The translations under genes were made by a program, and so were the position numbers. Positions 41,326 through 56,015 of a stretch of DNA of 64,000 bases are shown one piece after another. The notes beneath the pieces were generated by a model that was not told where the DNA came from, did no database searches, and saw only the letters and a program-made list of their open reading frames with translations. How positions within the stretch are numbered: position 1 is the stretch's first letter; the number at the start of each line of letters is the position of its first letter. The stretch covers positions 8,257,710-8,321,709 of the forward strand of contig NC_050473.1 of NCBI RefSeq assembly GCF_013373865.1, in the 5' to 3' direction. The stretch is from Monomorium pharaonis (Eukaryota > Arthropoda > Insecta > Hymenoptera > Formicidae).

Positions 41326-42815
41326 GAAGAACTTAATCGTCACCCGAAAATTGAGAATTTCTTTCTTCACATAGATTTTAAAATTTATTTAAATTAAGAC
41401 AGCTGTCGCTCGAGAAATTGTATAAATTAATAGAAACGTAATTTTAATTAGCTTTCTTTATGATAAATATGTATACATATAATTTATTTTGGATTTTAAT
41501 GTGCTTTTAGTATTGGATAGATTAATTTTAATTATTTACTTTATGCTTCGTCTTCTTTTCTATAGAGAATCAGAATTATAACAAGTGTTAACTACTTTAT
41601 AATTATTATTACGTAATGATTATTTTTTTAGAATTATTTTTTAGAACAAAAAAGTAAATAGGTGGCAATTTTACAAAATTATTAAGTATAATGGTAATAT
41701 CGTTATAAAGTCATAAGTAACATTGCTACAAATTTAAACAATTAAAGTTAACTAAAATTTATATACAAAATGTTTAATACATACATTACCGTTTTAATTT
41801 TATTTAAAAAATTAAGATCTTATATCGAGAATTTGATTATTATATGTTTTTCTTTAATAAAAATATCCGGATAGCTTAAGAATTATAAATAATAAAAGAA
41901 TAACTTTTTCATAAAGCAAATTTATTATGAAAACAAAGTGAAAAATACAAAGATATATAATATCAAAAAATAAGAATCTGAAGTAATTAACGTCTTGCTA
42001 AGGAAAAGACAAATAAAATGGAGGGAATATCATTAAAATTAAACTCCCAAGTTGTAAGGATACATTCGCTGGGATTAGTTTTACCAGAGAAAGATACGTA
42101 TGTATCAGATTTCTCACGTAAGCCGAGCAGTTGGAAAAATTCTCATATCATAAATTATTCCCATAGCACACACTTTCTAGATTCAAGATATCTGATCTTG
42201 CTAACATGACTGGCGAAATTAATCAAAGTGACCAATCAAAGTGACCAACATTAGTTATCGATGAGCATGCTTTGACATATAGCCCTCCAGATCAATACAA
42301 CCACAAATAGAAGTATCTACCCTATATCACATCTTATTTAACAGGCTACATAATGGAGCAGAATATTTTTATTTTTGTTCAGTTTTCCCCCAAGCTTTTA
42401 CAATCATTAGAAATATTGTTCTAGCAAAACATTTTATCTATACTTTTTATTGTATTTCATATGTAAATTATGAAAATTCCACTAATTTATAAACGATAAT
42501 TAAACGATAATGTATTCACAATTAATATATATTAATTATGATAGAGCCAAAGGTAACAAAACTACAATATTGTAGAGTACACCTATGTATAAATGGCATA
42601 TAAATGTGTATATTTAAAAGAATCAAAATACATTTTTTGTAAGACAGAACTTTGTATAAAACCAAATATGAGATTAATTTAATATTTCATATATTGTGTA
42701 AAGATTTCATACCAGAGATTTAACCTTCAATTCTCTCTTACAAATCCTTTTGCATCATTTACAATTTCAGGGAAAATGTCACCGTCCTAAAATCGTACTT
42801 TAGAATGATTATCCA

Positions 42816-42861
42816 TGGGCGCGACGCGTCGTGACGCGACGTGACGCGGCGCGACGCAGCC
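42816..42861. repeat. Degenerate GACGC-type short tandem repeat
   Basis: GCGACGCG and GTGACGCG units repeat over about 45 bases at the edge of a GC island; every unit carries CpG. Confidence 0.7.
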
Positions 42862-45800
42862 TAGATACTATCGCGAGATTGATCGCGAACAGTGAAACAC
42901 CGTAGAAAATTATGCGAAATATCCCGCGGGCACACTGGCCTTCCTCAGCAAATCTACGGTATCACCTCATCAGTGATGTCACGTTATGTCACGTGTTTCC
43001 GTCCCAATGGAGTATGATTATTATTATGGGGTCCCTTAGCGACACGCTTTCGCAGGCGTAATATATTTCGGACTGTCTCGCAGAAGTGCGAAACTTTTGG
43101 GCCACATGTACCTCATCTTATTATACCGACTTGTCGCCGCGAAGCTTACGTCGCGCACCTGAAAAATGTGACCCGACATTGTTCGCGAAGGAGAGATCGT
43201 TCCTCGCCTTCTATTTCAACGATAAATCGAAATTTCCTGCTTTCTCGCTGTTCGAAGTATCTTGGATCTCGCGTTAGAGTTTTCTTGCTGCAGCGACGCG
43301 CAATGCTCGCCACGTACCTTGACGATATTAAATCTTAACGAATGAGAAGGAGAAATAAGAGAGAAGTTTTTTTCCAATGTGGAATTGACAGTTTTCTTTG
43401 CAAAAATGTGATGACAGTGTGTTATATTTAATATTTAAAATGCTTAAAAGTCCAATCTCTCTGATAAAATCGAAGTTAAAATAAAATTTAGTAAAATTAA
43501 TTAAAGTGATTTTATGATTTATACTTTTGTAATTTAATGAACGTAATGTTTTCAAATTGCACATTTTTCAATATGTGAACTGTTATCTCATAAAAAAACA
43601 ATTTTCCTACCATCGAATTCTTTGTAAAAAATTTCCTATACAATTATAAAAGAATCTATCAGTGCTATAAAGTTAATTAAAAATAACTTATTAGCACTTT
43701 AATTACTAGCATAAGTCATTATATAGAAAAAATATGAATAATTAATACATTCTATTTAACAATTATTAATTTATATACGTATAAGCCAAAAATTAATAAA
43801 ATAATGATCTTGGTTATAATTTATGTAATTTAATTTTTTTTAAGAATTAAATAATTTTAAGTCTCAAAATATTATATTTTTGTTTTATTTTATATTATAA
43901 CAGTTATTTAAAGAATATACTATTTATAAATAATATATTTTTTCTACAAAATTATACAAAATTCTTCAACCGAACAATTTATGTTTGTTTAACGCTATGT
44001 CTTATCTTATTTTATATTTAACTTTTCAAATTTAACATTTAATCCTTTAAAAGTACTTTAACATACTTTAAAATGTTCTTTCTATGTAGTGGTGTATCTG
44101 TTTTCAAAAATATTGCACAATTTATTATAAATACAGCATAAACTTTACACATGGTAATTACACATAAAACATAAACACACTTCTTATTTTTTATTTTTTA
44201 TTTCCAAAAATGTTTCAAAGTTGAATAAATAATCTCTTCTGCCCGAGTGTCGGTATTTTTCGATATTTGATATCGATGAAAATGCGCCAAATATCTAAAA
44301 TGGAGCACATGAAGTTGATTAGCACTGTTAATTTTACACAAGATAATATACACTGCGCTAACAAACGAAAATTTATTCGAGGTAACGCAAATGTAAAAAC
44401 TAATTTGATTGCAATTTCAATAATACCTATCGCACGTAAGTGTTCCATCGACATTTCCATGTATTCCACATCGATAAAACATTATTTGAAATTAATGTCA
44501 TTTAATGCATCTGTGTTCGCGTTCAGCAAGTTCAGCATCGGATAAAAACTGTGTTATAAAAAAAATATATTATTCTCATATATTATAAATAACTGTGTCG
44601 AATTCGTTTAAACGTTCGGTATAAGTTTACAGTTACAAAAAAATAGATATAATGAGAATAATTAAGCAACTCGAGTTTAGATAAAGACATTTCTATTACT
44701 TCATCTCGGTGCCTGACCCTTTGAGAAGAACTCTGCTATTCTACCCCCTAGAAGTTTGCGCAAATGAGAAAGGTTATTCCTCGCGCGATCGAGGCGAAAC
44801 TTTATTAATTAAGTACTACTAGCAAAGCTGTCGTAGAGATTATTTTTGAACTTTAAAGTGATATTCATTTATACAAATGGGATTCATGGGACCGTGGATA
44901 GATGGAAGATAACAATTTATTCATCTAAAGTCTCGTCCATCATTAATAATAAATACCTAATATGGAAACAAGTTTTCGCTATTCTTTATTTTATTAAAGT
45001 TATGAAATAAAAAATACAAAAGAACTTTAATGTCAAGTACTTCAGAAATATAATTAATAATAAAATTTACATAATATTTGATTTATTACGTCAAATTTTC
45101 AAAAGATAAAATGTTTTTAGATGGAAATTGAGACAAAACCTTATTAATTAATAAAATCATTTAAGTTTCTAATACCTAGTATTTATTCGAATTTTCTCAT
45201 ATAAAATATACTTTAAAGAATGAAATAACTCTTAACACTAAATCCGCGCGATAGTTAAACTTTGAACAAAGAGCGATGTCTTCCACTTTATTTTATCCAT
45301 ATTTATATAGCAAAAAAGATTTATGCAAGTTTTGTGACGCGTTCCCGCATTGAACTCATAAGGCGCAATCAATCGATCGACTTTCGCAGCTGGCGAATTT
45401 CCGGCGGAAAGATGCAAAGCGTCGCCGACCGACTTACTCGATAAATTTAAATTCCGCGGTGTTACCATTGTAGCGAGGTATAAATCTCGATGCGCACGAT
45501 GAGTTTGGATTAAGTGGAGCGGAAATCATTTCGCGACGCGAAATGCCGCTGAATCCGGCGTAATCTCTGGAAAGAATCGTCGTTCCTTTTTCGCGGTGCG
45601 GTGCCGCGCGACGCCGCGCCGCGCGGATCTTAATGGAAACCCGGGAGAGTTTCGCACGGGCGTGAAAATAATTACCGGGCACTTTATTCTTATTCAAGCA
45701 CTAGCCCCCTCCTCCCTCCCTTTCCACCGATCCCCTGGGCGCGCTATGGCCCTCCTCTGAAAGGAGATCCGGTCGTAGTAACGAAGGCACTATGCCCGAG

Positions 45801-46694
45801 GGCATTCGAAGCGAGGAGAGCTCAGTTCACCCCCCGCGAACTTAGCCGAGCTGCACTCGTTTTATTATTGCGAAAAGTTATTTCAAGGTTCGTCATACTT
45901 GCCAGGAGCACGCGGGGAAGCGCGCGGAAGCGAAGATAAAATGATTCCGAGATGGAGTCTGGCAGGTGAACTCGCGGGAGATTGACGGCGCACCTGCCGG
46001 CGCTACTCCTCCACGAAGTTCGCTTCGAAAGTAACAGCGTTAGTTTGCCCGAGCGGCCCGCGTTGCTCCGCGCTCAATTGACTCGATATCGCGGCGAAAA
46101 GATTACGGTTGGCGCAACGTTCCCGCCGCGCCGCGCCGGCGGGAAAATAAACGGAGACGGCGACGTCGCGGGACAAAGCTCTTCTTCGCGTGAGACGGTA
46201 CCATCCGGGGAGATCGGCTTTTAATCCTCTTAAATCTTGAAAGACCGGACCGACGGTACTACCCCGGGGACGCCATTAGGGATTGTTTTCTTATTATGGC
46301 CGCGCGCTACTTGCATGCCTCGCAATTTTTCGACGGAACAGAATCCCGCTATATAGAACGCTAGGTGGCTTTATTAAGAAGCAGGGCTTAGTAATTAAAT
46401 TTTCGTCTTGGACATCGTCGGAAAGGACAAAGGAATACTTTACCTACGATAATACGAACTTGCGATACGATAACTGTCTCAATTACACTGTTTTCAACTG
46501 TAGTATTAGAATACAAAGTATGAGGGTACGTCAAAAGTGTTTTACTGTTAAATTAAAACTATCACATAAACATGATTAAATGCAGTTTCCCGAACATTGA
46601 CTAATTATAGGTTCAATATCTTACATATTTTTATTTTTTTCAGTAACAAGTACGAGAGCGCATTATGTATTAAAAATGTATTAATGTTAAACTA

Positions 46695-46770
46695 ATCAGA
46701 GGAGATCCATGTATTTATCTCGCGGATTTTAAAAAGTTCAATAATCATATATAGAATTCCATATCTTTTC
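46695..46770 (+). repeat. Old dispersed repeat, partner of 52655-52725
   Basis: Both segments share GAGGAGA, a short gap, ATCTC(G/A)CGGATTTTA(A/G)AAAGTT and an AT-rich tail ending in ATATCT. Same orientation, about 6 kb apart. Confidence 0.5.
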
Positions 46771-47470
46771 TTGTAAGATTATCATATAAACATAAGTAAA
46801 TACGTAATAACAAATAAGAAAGCAGCATTAAATACTTGCTATAATAATCAAGAAGAAAGGAGGGCTGTCGTAGTCAAAACACTAACAGACAGTAATAAAT
46901 TTGCATCATATATTTTTATTTCTTTTATTATATTGAAATAGTGTTCAAGCTTGCTGCCTTTATTTTATAAATATATTAAAATTTTAACTTGAAAAAAAAA
47001 TAATAAAAAAGAAGTTTATTATATATTAAAACTTAACAAAATAAGTATGTCAACTGTCGCTATGTGCTTAAGGTGGCAGTACTTATTTGGGACACTTATT
47101 CCAAACGTACATATAATTCATCCTATTACAAAATTACGAAGCGTACGTTTCTTCGTGAGGACTTAACTCGCGTTTGCGGCTAAGTGGGCTTATCAAAATA
47201 TATGTATCGCAAATCATCCGTTATTTCATTCTCGTGCGTAATCCAGTTGGAAATATCCTTCGTGGTGAGTTCGTTTAGGCGTGAGTACGTACCGGGAGCT
47301 CCGTGTAATATACCAACACGAATGCGGGGAAAATTCATTGCTATCCAAATATCAGTACAATCAACTTAAATTCCAGCTCAGAAATTGTTGTAACGAGATT
47401 CGTTATTATATTGCTGTGTTATGCAAATAAAGCATTTCATTGCTATTCCAATCTCCCTCCCTTCCGCCCT

Positions 47471-47495
47471 TTCTCTCTCTCTCTCTCTCTTCTCT
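47471..47495. repeat. CT-rich microsatellite
   Basis: Mostly TC dinucleotides at the edge of a GC-rich island. Confidence 0.85.
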
Positions 47496-48212
47496 ACGAA
47501 AGGGTTCGCCCACCTCTCGCGTGCGATTTGCGAACGCCACCACGTTGCACGATACAAACTCGGCGATTTAAACTCGGTAGCGCGACGATCCGAGAGAGCA
47601 GTTGTATATACGCGAGTCCTCGAAAGGAAGAAAACATTAAGTTTCCTTTCTCCGGCCCTTTCTCTCCTTGTTGCGCTTCACTGCGTTTTAATTACGAGAC
47701 CAAAGTGCGAGCGGCCCTCGCACCGCTTTAAACGCAGTTCCTGCAGTCTCGCTGCATTTCCGTATCACGTGACGGCGAACGATAAACCCGTCGGCCGGTT
47801 CCATTATTATTTCGCGACGCGCCGAGCTCGCCCGTCCTACATTTGATACGACATTTCATATAGGGAGAGGCGAGAACTCGGTGTGTTTTTACGCAGGAAG
47901 AACACTTCTAATTAACCGGTTTTACCGCCCTGTCGTCCCGCGACGATCTTTTTTCCCCTGCGTAACGAGCGAGGAAAGTTAAGAAGGAGGTCTCCCAAAG
48001 AGTGAGAAAAAAGAACGGAGCGTCTTGAGATCTGATTAGAGGCCATTAGTGGCTGTAATGAGGGACGCTACTGCGAGGCTTGTATGTCGATAAATTGGTA
48101 CTTGTCATGCGCGCGAGATCTTTTGAAGTCTCGCAATAACGCTTCCGGGGAGCGATAAAGAACAGCTCGTTATCAGCGTTATTAAGTATAAATATTTTAA
48201 GTATCGGTACAC

Positions 48213-48241
48213 ACTTGTTTTACTCGTTGAGTAAAACAAGT
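48213..48241. other. Perfect 13-bp stem-loop
   Basis: ACTTGTTTTACTC, loop GTT, GAGTAAAACAAGT. It is unusually long for chance, isolated and with no T-run. It could be a very small palindromic insertion or a structured intronic RNA element. Confidence 0.75.
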
Positions 48242-48469
48242 TTACATTACGGTACAGCGCTGGGTTAATTAACTTTGCCTATGCCAGCGTGTTTTAATGA
48301 CTCGAGAAATCTTAAATTCTAAGCGCCGAATACATATCGATGTATAAGCAATTGTATACCTTTAAACGTTTCAAGTTTTTCTACTGATTCAGGCTTTCAA
48401 AAAATATGAACAAATTCAGGGTTACTTTTTAATCACTTTTGCTGTATTATCAAATAGTTTTGAATTCAA

Positions 48470-48590
48470 ACGTTGAAACCCCTTTATTTAATTAAAATTG
48501 AAATTTGAAAAAGAGAGAGAGAAATTTTGTGTCAAAACAGATTCGGATTGCAGACAAAGGGTTAATTTATGTAATATGTAATATTGGATT
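48470..48590 (+). repeat. Old dispersed repeat, copy 2
   Basis: Partner of 41195-41325, same order of short conserved blocks. Confidence 0.55.
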
Positions 48591-49585
48591 ATTTCATGCG
48601 ATAAACGGAAATTTAAGTGACAAGCGTGGAGGTTTATAATTTATCGCGAAACAGATTTATTGCAATTCATCCAGATTACTACATTGCGTATATAAAGTAT
48701 ATTCGTATGTGTTCTATTATCGGGTAAATTCGTATGATCTTTGCCGATATTCGCGTGATATCATTTTCTTTTCTATTTACGTTTCTTTGTGTAATAAAAA
48801 TCATAATTGCTTAAATTTACGGGCGGAATTAATATCGTGATGAAACTCCGCGCCGTTCAAAATGCAACGAGTAACTAGAGCTCGTATTTAAATATCGTAA
48901 TGCCTCGTAAATCCGTACAGTTATTAACAAGGAGAAAATTCTACGCGCACGTGAGAAAATGATGCGAGCAACGAAGGCGAGTAATCTCTTTCTCTCTTTA
49001 AAATAAAAAAAGAGCATAACAATGTTAAACCGTACTTCAAGTTCGGCAAATGCGAGATGCAACTCTCGTTGCGGCGGGACAGATATTCCCTGGGAAAATG
49101 CCGGAAAAGCGCAGCGCAAAGGGCTGCCGGACAAACTAGCAACATAATAATAACGCAATAATAATGATAAACGTAATAACAACTGTATTTTCGAAGCGAT
49201 CCCCATTCGGCGCGTCGCCCCGCAACTTCCGTAATATTATTTTGATTAGAGAATTCTAAGCGTGCTTTTCCGTCGCGTTGCTGGCCAGCGGACAGCGACC
49301 GGTGTGTGACGCAACTTTAAATTAAATACATTACATTTACATGTTACGCTGGAATAACGGAGAGATACGGCAGCCGTGTTCATTGCCGAAATAGTGCCGG
49401 GGACAAAACTGGCAAATTGAATATAATGCGCAAATGTGCAGTATGGTATGCGTCACTGGAGATAAAATTCGAAAATTCCATCTCCCGGTGCAATAATTCG
49501 AAAAGAAATACTACATTTAAATTTAAATTAATCAGATTATTTTGACCAATGGAATTTTATGTCTAAATAAATGTTTTAATTAATA

Positions 49586-49815
49586 CTAGACACTACAGAC
49601 ACGCGCTTCGCGCGCGCTATTTAACTTTTCGTTTTTTACCTTCTAAAAATAAATTTCAACGATAATTGTAACTATCAAAATTGATAGTTTGACAGCTGGA
49701 AATGACACGAAGTAAAGCAAGGCACAACGCACTTGACAACGAGATAGCAAGACAGCCAATTAGCATCTCGGAAAAGCGACAACAATATCAATAATATCTC
49801 CTTTTTCCAAAGTGA
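49586..49815 (-). mobile_element. Short non-autonomous Helitron-like element (230 bp)
   Basis: On the minus strand it starts TCACTTTGGAAAAAGGAGAT (compare TCCTATCTAAAAAAGGAGAT at 1213). It continues with TTGTCGCTTTTCCGAGATGC and CTTCGTGTCATTTCCAGC, and ends in a GC stem with GAA loop, 9 bases, then CTAG with T as the outer base. It lacks the 164-bp array. It is therefore the compact form of the family seen at 1213-15376 and supports both of that element's ends. The base before its 5' TC is T with A one further out, so the exact 5' boundary may be off by one. Confidence 0.8.
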
Positions 49816-50370
49816 ATGAATAAGAAGCGCTGATCAGCTGATCGCGTTATCATTTAGGAGTTGAATTTTTAATAAAACAAAAGATATATTATATATTGCA
49901 AGTGAAAAGAGCCTTGCTAAAATTTGGTTACCCCACAATTGACGCAATTTCAAATCCGAACGAATTTCCATTCGACTGAAATACGAAGCTTTTTGCACGG
50001 AATATATGTAAATATATTTATTTATCTGTAGGCAAAAAGTACTTTGCTCTATTAGATAAATTCTCGCATTGCTGTCCGGCAGTAGCAGTGGCACGAGTAG
50101 CGCCGGCACTCCCGAATCCAGAAAAATATTCGTCTAATTCCATTATTAAAAAAAATATCCGCGTTTCGCACGCCGTGCTATCAGCGGCGCCCCGTTTTAT
50201 TCCGCTTTCGTGCCCACCCACAAATCATTTACGTCGCTCGTTACTATACGCGCGGCAAAAGTTATGCTCGCGGCGCGCGTACGAACGGCCGCGATTTATT
50301 TCGCGCAATCTCGGGCAACGAGAAAAAATAACGCGTCTCGCATATAACGCGGACGTATAACATCGGTACC

Positions 50371-50435
50371 GACGCCGACCCCGGCGCCGGCATCGGCGTC
50401 GGCGGCGGCGGCGGAGGCGGAGGCGGCGGTGGCAG
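50371..50435. repeat. GC-rich triplet repeat (GGC/GGA)
   Basis: GACGCCG-type units pass into GGC and GGA triplets. The polyproline and polyalanine frames on the minus strand are artefacts of it. Confidence 0.85.
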
Positions 50436-50634
50436 CACAGGGAAGACAAATCCCGGCGATGCGAAAGTCACGCGACTGCGCCGCGACCGGTGTGATTAAA
50501 TTACATTGCCTGTTTAAAAGATAAGGGGCCACGGGGACTTTATCTAACTTACTTATCGAGGGTACAGGCCGTTCGAACGACCGAGCTTCGAGTTCTCGAG
50601 CCTCCGTTGAGCTCCAACGAGGTTGAGAAAGAAG

Positions 50635-50638
<4 letters not shown>

Positions 50639-50696
<58 letters not shown>
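50639..50696. repeat. (GA)29 microsatellite
   Basis: The longest pure GA tract in the window, inside a GC island of the dpr intron. Confidence 0.95.
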
Positions 50697-50698
<2 letters not shown>

Positions 50699-51759
50699 CT
50701 CGGGTTTCTGGATTTACTCTAAATTTACATAGCCAGACGCGCGCCCGCATAGAGATGTATAATTTAGGAAATAACGACACGCAGGCCGCCACCTCCGGGA
50801 GGGGGAGGGAGGGGGTGGAATTACGTTTCGGCTTTTCCGTTATTGCTCGGAAACGGCACGCAGAATATGCGTACCGCCGGTCGTAAATCCTGCCGACGTA
50901 TCGAGCTTTCTCCCGCGGGGGTTTTATTAAATTCTGCAAAAACAATTCCGATGCCTCTCTGCGAGCGGGATTTTCGCCGAAAAGAAAGACGGCGGACGAG
51001 ATCGTCGCGCGGAACAAATGCGCGTAACGTCGTCGCGACGGAATTTCCGGAGGATCGTTGCGTATTATAATTTCGCGTTTTGAAAAAGATTCAATTGAAT
51101 AAAATTGTGAAACGTGAGCTTCGTTGATAATTTACTTGCCAGCTGCCAGCAGCGCTTATACTATATTTGTTCATGCGACACGCGAACTTCTCGCGCATCG
51201 GTAATTCGTCGGATAGGGCGAAAAGAATGTTTCAATCTTACTCACTGTGTAACCATGCATATCCAACCGGCCGGGGGTGGTTTTACGAGTCAGATGAATA
51301 AGATGATACCACGGCAGTCACTTTTCTGATTGAGCCCTGACCCAAATAGACTGAAAACGTCAAACGACGGGAATTTAAGATAGTCTAGTTTTATTTCTTT
51401 CGACGAATAATTACTCGATAGAAGACGTGGAAAAAAAAGAGTACGGCTACGGGAAAATGTGGAGTAATTAGGTTTGTGTGACCTTATTTTGCATGGCGCT
51501 GCGACCGCACGAGATACAAATATAAATGGGAAGGATAAATCGGGACGAGAGTACCTTTGAAATATGTATCGGAAATTAAAATCATTACGAATCTCTGTGG
51601 TTCTAAAAATATGAGGAATGCCAATGAAAAGGTTGAAATTGAATTAATGGACAAATATAGCCATACTATTTCTTCTTACCAATCTTCTTACCTCTTCAGC
51701 GAATCAATTTGAAATTTGAACATAATACGTGAATATCATTTACTAATATGCTAATATAT

Positions 51760-51970
51760 TAATTCTCTGTAAATGGCAATTAGTTTACTATCACTAATTT
51801 ACGTTAGTGATATACTTATAGATGTAATAATTAACGAGTATACTGTCTTTTAGTGATTTTCACATTAGCATTAGTGTATACTACTGAAAAATCAGTATAT
51901 TTATTTCACTGATTGACAAATTTATACCATTGAAAATCAGTATTTTACTTATTGATTTTACTTATTTTTT
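51760..51970. repeat. AT-rich cluster of short palindromes
   Basis: TATCACTAA/TTAGTGATA (51789-51812) and ACTGAAAAATCAGT-type units recur several times. This suggests a decayed array of a short palindromic unit. Confidence 0.5.
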
Positions 51971-52139
51971 ACTAACTGTAAATTAGAGAGTTTATTTAAA
52001 ATATATTTTGCTACTTTTAAAGCTATAAATGATATATTATTATTGAATTCTAAAATTATCTTATGTTCTAATTTGATTTTTCTCTATAAAAATAATATGT
52101 ACTTTATTAAGAAAGTTTTCACTATCGTATTTTCATTGT

Positions 52140-52380
52140 TTTTATAAATAAAAAATTAAATTTTTTTAACATAAAACATAAAATTGATTAAAAATGTGAT
52201 TTTTTAATCTTATTTTTTAATTTTTTCTCTTAGAGCTTTGTTTGTCAAATGCATATTTTTATAAATAAAAAAATTGAACTTCTTTTAAAATCAAATATGT
52301 GCTTAAAACTAATTAAAAAGTATGATTTTTATCCTTCATTTTTTTTTTCTTAGAGCTTTGTTTGTCAAACATTGTTTTTA
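52140..52380 (+). repeat. Tandem duplication, about 120-bp unit
   Basis: CTTAGAGCTTTGTTTGTCAA ends each of two units exactly 120 bases apart (about 52229 and 52349). TTTTTATAAATAAAAAA begins each. Confidence 0.75.
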
Positions 52381-52654
52381 ATTATAAATCTCGTGAAAGC
52401 TAATTACCTTTCGGTACCTGGAGAAAAATTGATTTTAAACAACCTGTGATAAAAAATTCATCTAATGTTTCGTCGTTCTATAACAAATTTTCTATTTATA
52501 AAAAAGTAGACAAAAAACACTCAGAAATTAAAAAATATAGATTTGGTTTACACTTATTGCTCTTTTTCATTTTTTTTAAGTTTACATATAATTTGTTAAT
52601 TTATAAATAGACTTGAATATTGCAAAGACGTTAAAGATGAAGCCGAGTTTTTGA

Positions 52655-52725
52655 GGAGAGATTCGGGTATGCATCTCACGGATTTTAGAAAGTTTTATTT
52701 ATAAATATAAAATTTTATATCTATA
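52655..52725 (+). repeat. Old dispersed repeat, partner of 46695-46770
   Basis: Same blocks in the same order as the partner, with diverged spacing. Confidence 0.5.
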
Positions 52726-55700
52726 AAAATAATATGTAATAGTAATATTCTCAGATGCCAATGGGTTAAAAGATTAGAATTATACAAGACCTTTTTTTAT
52801 CTTCAAGATCAAATATCTTTTTTTTTTTTTAATTTTTTGTTTTCTTTAATGTTCTTGATTTGTTTTATAATTTTACAAAACACGTTAATTTATTCATTTA
52901 AAAACTAAAATAAAATAATTTTAAAAAATTAAAACACATTAAATTATTCCTTAAATACGTACTGTTTAATAAAAGTTGCGAGTTTAATAAAAGTTTGAAA
53001 AATAAACGCTACGATTAGATTGATTTTGTAAAACTTTGGCCACTCGTTGTAATATCTGTCATCTCTATAAAGTCATTCCAAATTAAAAAATGTCACATAT
53101 TCAACTCTTTGAATCATTGACATCTGAATGTTATATTTTGCGATATGGAACTCTTTTCAAAATCCGCGACTACGTATTTAGAACTTTTCTCGTTATTCTT
53201 AATGTAAACAGGATAACGTAAAAGAAAGCAATTAGAATATTGCACATTCATGAAAAAATTTCCGACCTTTTCGTTCGGTTCGTCTGGTCGGAGCGGCGGC
53301 GCCGAACCGTAGAAACTAAGGCGTCGGGGCAAATTGCGATGAGCTCGAAATAAGATCGTAACTTTTACCGTCCACTTCCACGGAGCCGGAAAACGATCCT
53401 CCCTCGCTATTGCGAAGGTCATTCGCCCGGTGCCCTAGAGCGATCTAAATATTCAGATCGCTGGGCTACTATACGAGATGCAGCGGTGGGCTGGCATTTC
53501 CCTCGGCCTTTCCTCCACCCCCTTTCCCACTCTCTTTCTTTCTCTGCGCCGGGAAATTGCAACGAAATGCGGGCGTAAAGACAGGCTGCGATCCGTACTC
53601 GTTTAAATACCTTAATCCGAAAGCACCGATACGCGATTCGCGTGGAAATCCTTATGGGGTCACGTGCACGAATCGGCATCGGATATCCCCGGCGCGAAAA
53701 GTGATTTTTCGCCCGGCTTGGATTTTTCTAGAGGGAAAAGGTGGCGGCCGCGAAGATTATTTTGTGACGATCGATACGTTAGTAACGCGAGAAATATGTG
53801 CCCGCTGGAGGTATCGTTATTCCTCCTCCATCATCGGCGTTTTATGATACGGCTGCGGTTGCTGCAGCTGTTACAATATATCTATCGGTACTTTCGTATC
53901 GATAACTTTATGCCATTCTTTTTCGCGGCCGCTTCGCGAGCCATTTTCCAGCGTAATGAATTCCGGCATCCGCCGCCGCCTCCGGGCGCGAACGAAAAGC
54001 TTGTTGTAATAACACGCTAAATTACACGATGCCTAAATTGGTATCGTAGAAGCGACTGAAAGGGGATCATAAGTAAAAAATAACCGTCTGGAACTTTTAA
54101 GCTTATTCCTCGATATGGCGTACCAACTGCTAAAAGAGTTACGAGAAGTTTAGTGCTGAAAATAAAATCGCATTTGTTAATCCCCATCGGAAAATGGCCT
54201 ACTGAAATTGACGTTTTCATCGTCTCGGTGAGAATTTTCGCTGGAAATCTATCTATATTTATCGTTTTTGGTCGATATCTCTCTCTCCATGATTGATCTA
54301 TCCCCATGATTGATTTATCTCTGTATCGTAGTTTTTTTTCTTGAGATATTAAATTTACTTCAAGTCGTATAAAACAAAGATGATGTGTAATCAATAAATG
54401 TCTATTGTTTTTGAAATTCCAATCTCTGAAGGAAAGCTCAAGGGATAAATAAATCTATGAATCATTACCGTGGGATTCCTTTTCCGTTCGTAGATCGACG
54501 CTAAAATGGTACAGTACGATTAATAAAAATGTCAGATTTGAAAAATACGAAGCTAACTTCAAGTCGCATCCTCTTCTACGATTCTTCTTTTACTCACGAT
54601 GGTTTCAACCGAGGTGCGAAGAGTTATATTGCACCTGTCGTAAATCTATGACCTCGGACGCGGCCGTAATAACAAGAGTAACCACCCATGTCAAATGACG
54701 TCGAGTGACAGAAGGCGCAATTACCGGGAGTCGCTCTGAAAAAAAAAAGGAAGGAAGCACCGACATGAACTCGCCGACAATTCCAGCTTTTTTCTCAACT
54801 CCCTGAAAAACGAATGGACTGTAATTTGCTGAACGGCTGAGTCGTCTATAAATCGATGAAAATTATCCGAGTTATACTTCGAATCCATTCTCAAGTAATC
54901 TCGCTTCGCGGAATGTGTTTCTTCTATTGAACGTAATCTCCCGTTAGTTTTCGTTTCTTCCTCGCCAGAGGAACATCCCACTTTCGTTAAACAATCATCT
55001 AACGATTGATGCAATAAAAACGCTTTCATTGAAAATTTTTTTTATCTAGAATTGGACATTAATATTATTCGTTGTTTTATAATTAAAGGAATTTTCTACA
55101 AAAATCAAACAAGTCCAAAAAGTTAAACTTTGAAGAAATAAAAAAATTTATTATCCTCAAAACTTCGTAAATATAGTAATTTTTTCATACATACATGTAA
55201 GATAAAATAAAAAAAACTGGACTTGTTTGGTTCCTGCCGAAAATTTTTATTACCTTATGCTTATATATTTATATTTTCCGTTTTCTTTATTTTGATTTAC
55301 TGTTGTATAATCCTTAATTTGAAAAAAAATAAACTTTCTTAGTTTTGCAAGAAACTTTTTAATTACGTGACTTTATTACTTTCGGTATTTCCATAAAAAA
55401 TATATTACGGAGAGTGGAACTATTCTACATATCAGGTATAATTCGCATATAACGCGAAGTATATAAATTAATAAAACTTGAACCACAGGTCTATACAATG
55501 TGTAACATAGTATACTTCGCAAGAAACACGCAAGCCGCGTGTACTATATTGTCGCACTATACTAGTATACTGTACTGCACCACGGCACAATGGCGACGAG
55601 CAAGATATAAACGAACACCGAACAGCGTCTTAGCCAAGTTATGGTGCGCGGAGGAAACTTAATCTTTATCTTAATAATCTTTCCACCACCCTCCCCCTCC

Positions 55701-56015
55701 TGCCACCCCGGTGTTAAGTGCACTTCGGCATTCGTAAGAATGCATCCGCCCGCGTCGCTCATTATCTCTCGTGAGATGATGCCGCACGCGAATTCGCTAT
55801 GCTAACCAACAAAAGGACATTTCTTGATATCTCGCGCCCGCCTGAGCGAGCATTTGCTTTAATTAATTTCGTAGCGGCAACTAAGACCGAAGAGCTTATA
55901 ACGAGCTTTTCCATGCACCCCGGGGAGTCCTTCTCTCTTTGGCTTTCCCAGAACTCGCCCCTTATATATCATCACGGCTGTCTTCGTATATCGAGATTCG
56001 AGAGAGCATCCTTGC

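Noticed and set aside
44215..44545. Overlapping open frames of 84 (minus) and 92 (plus) residues; the minus one is hydrophobic and could suggest a membrane receptor fragment
   Set aside because: No family motif is recognisable, the minus frame starts on GTG right after a nearby stop, and neither has splice or promoter context.
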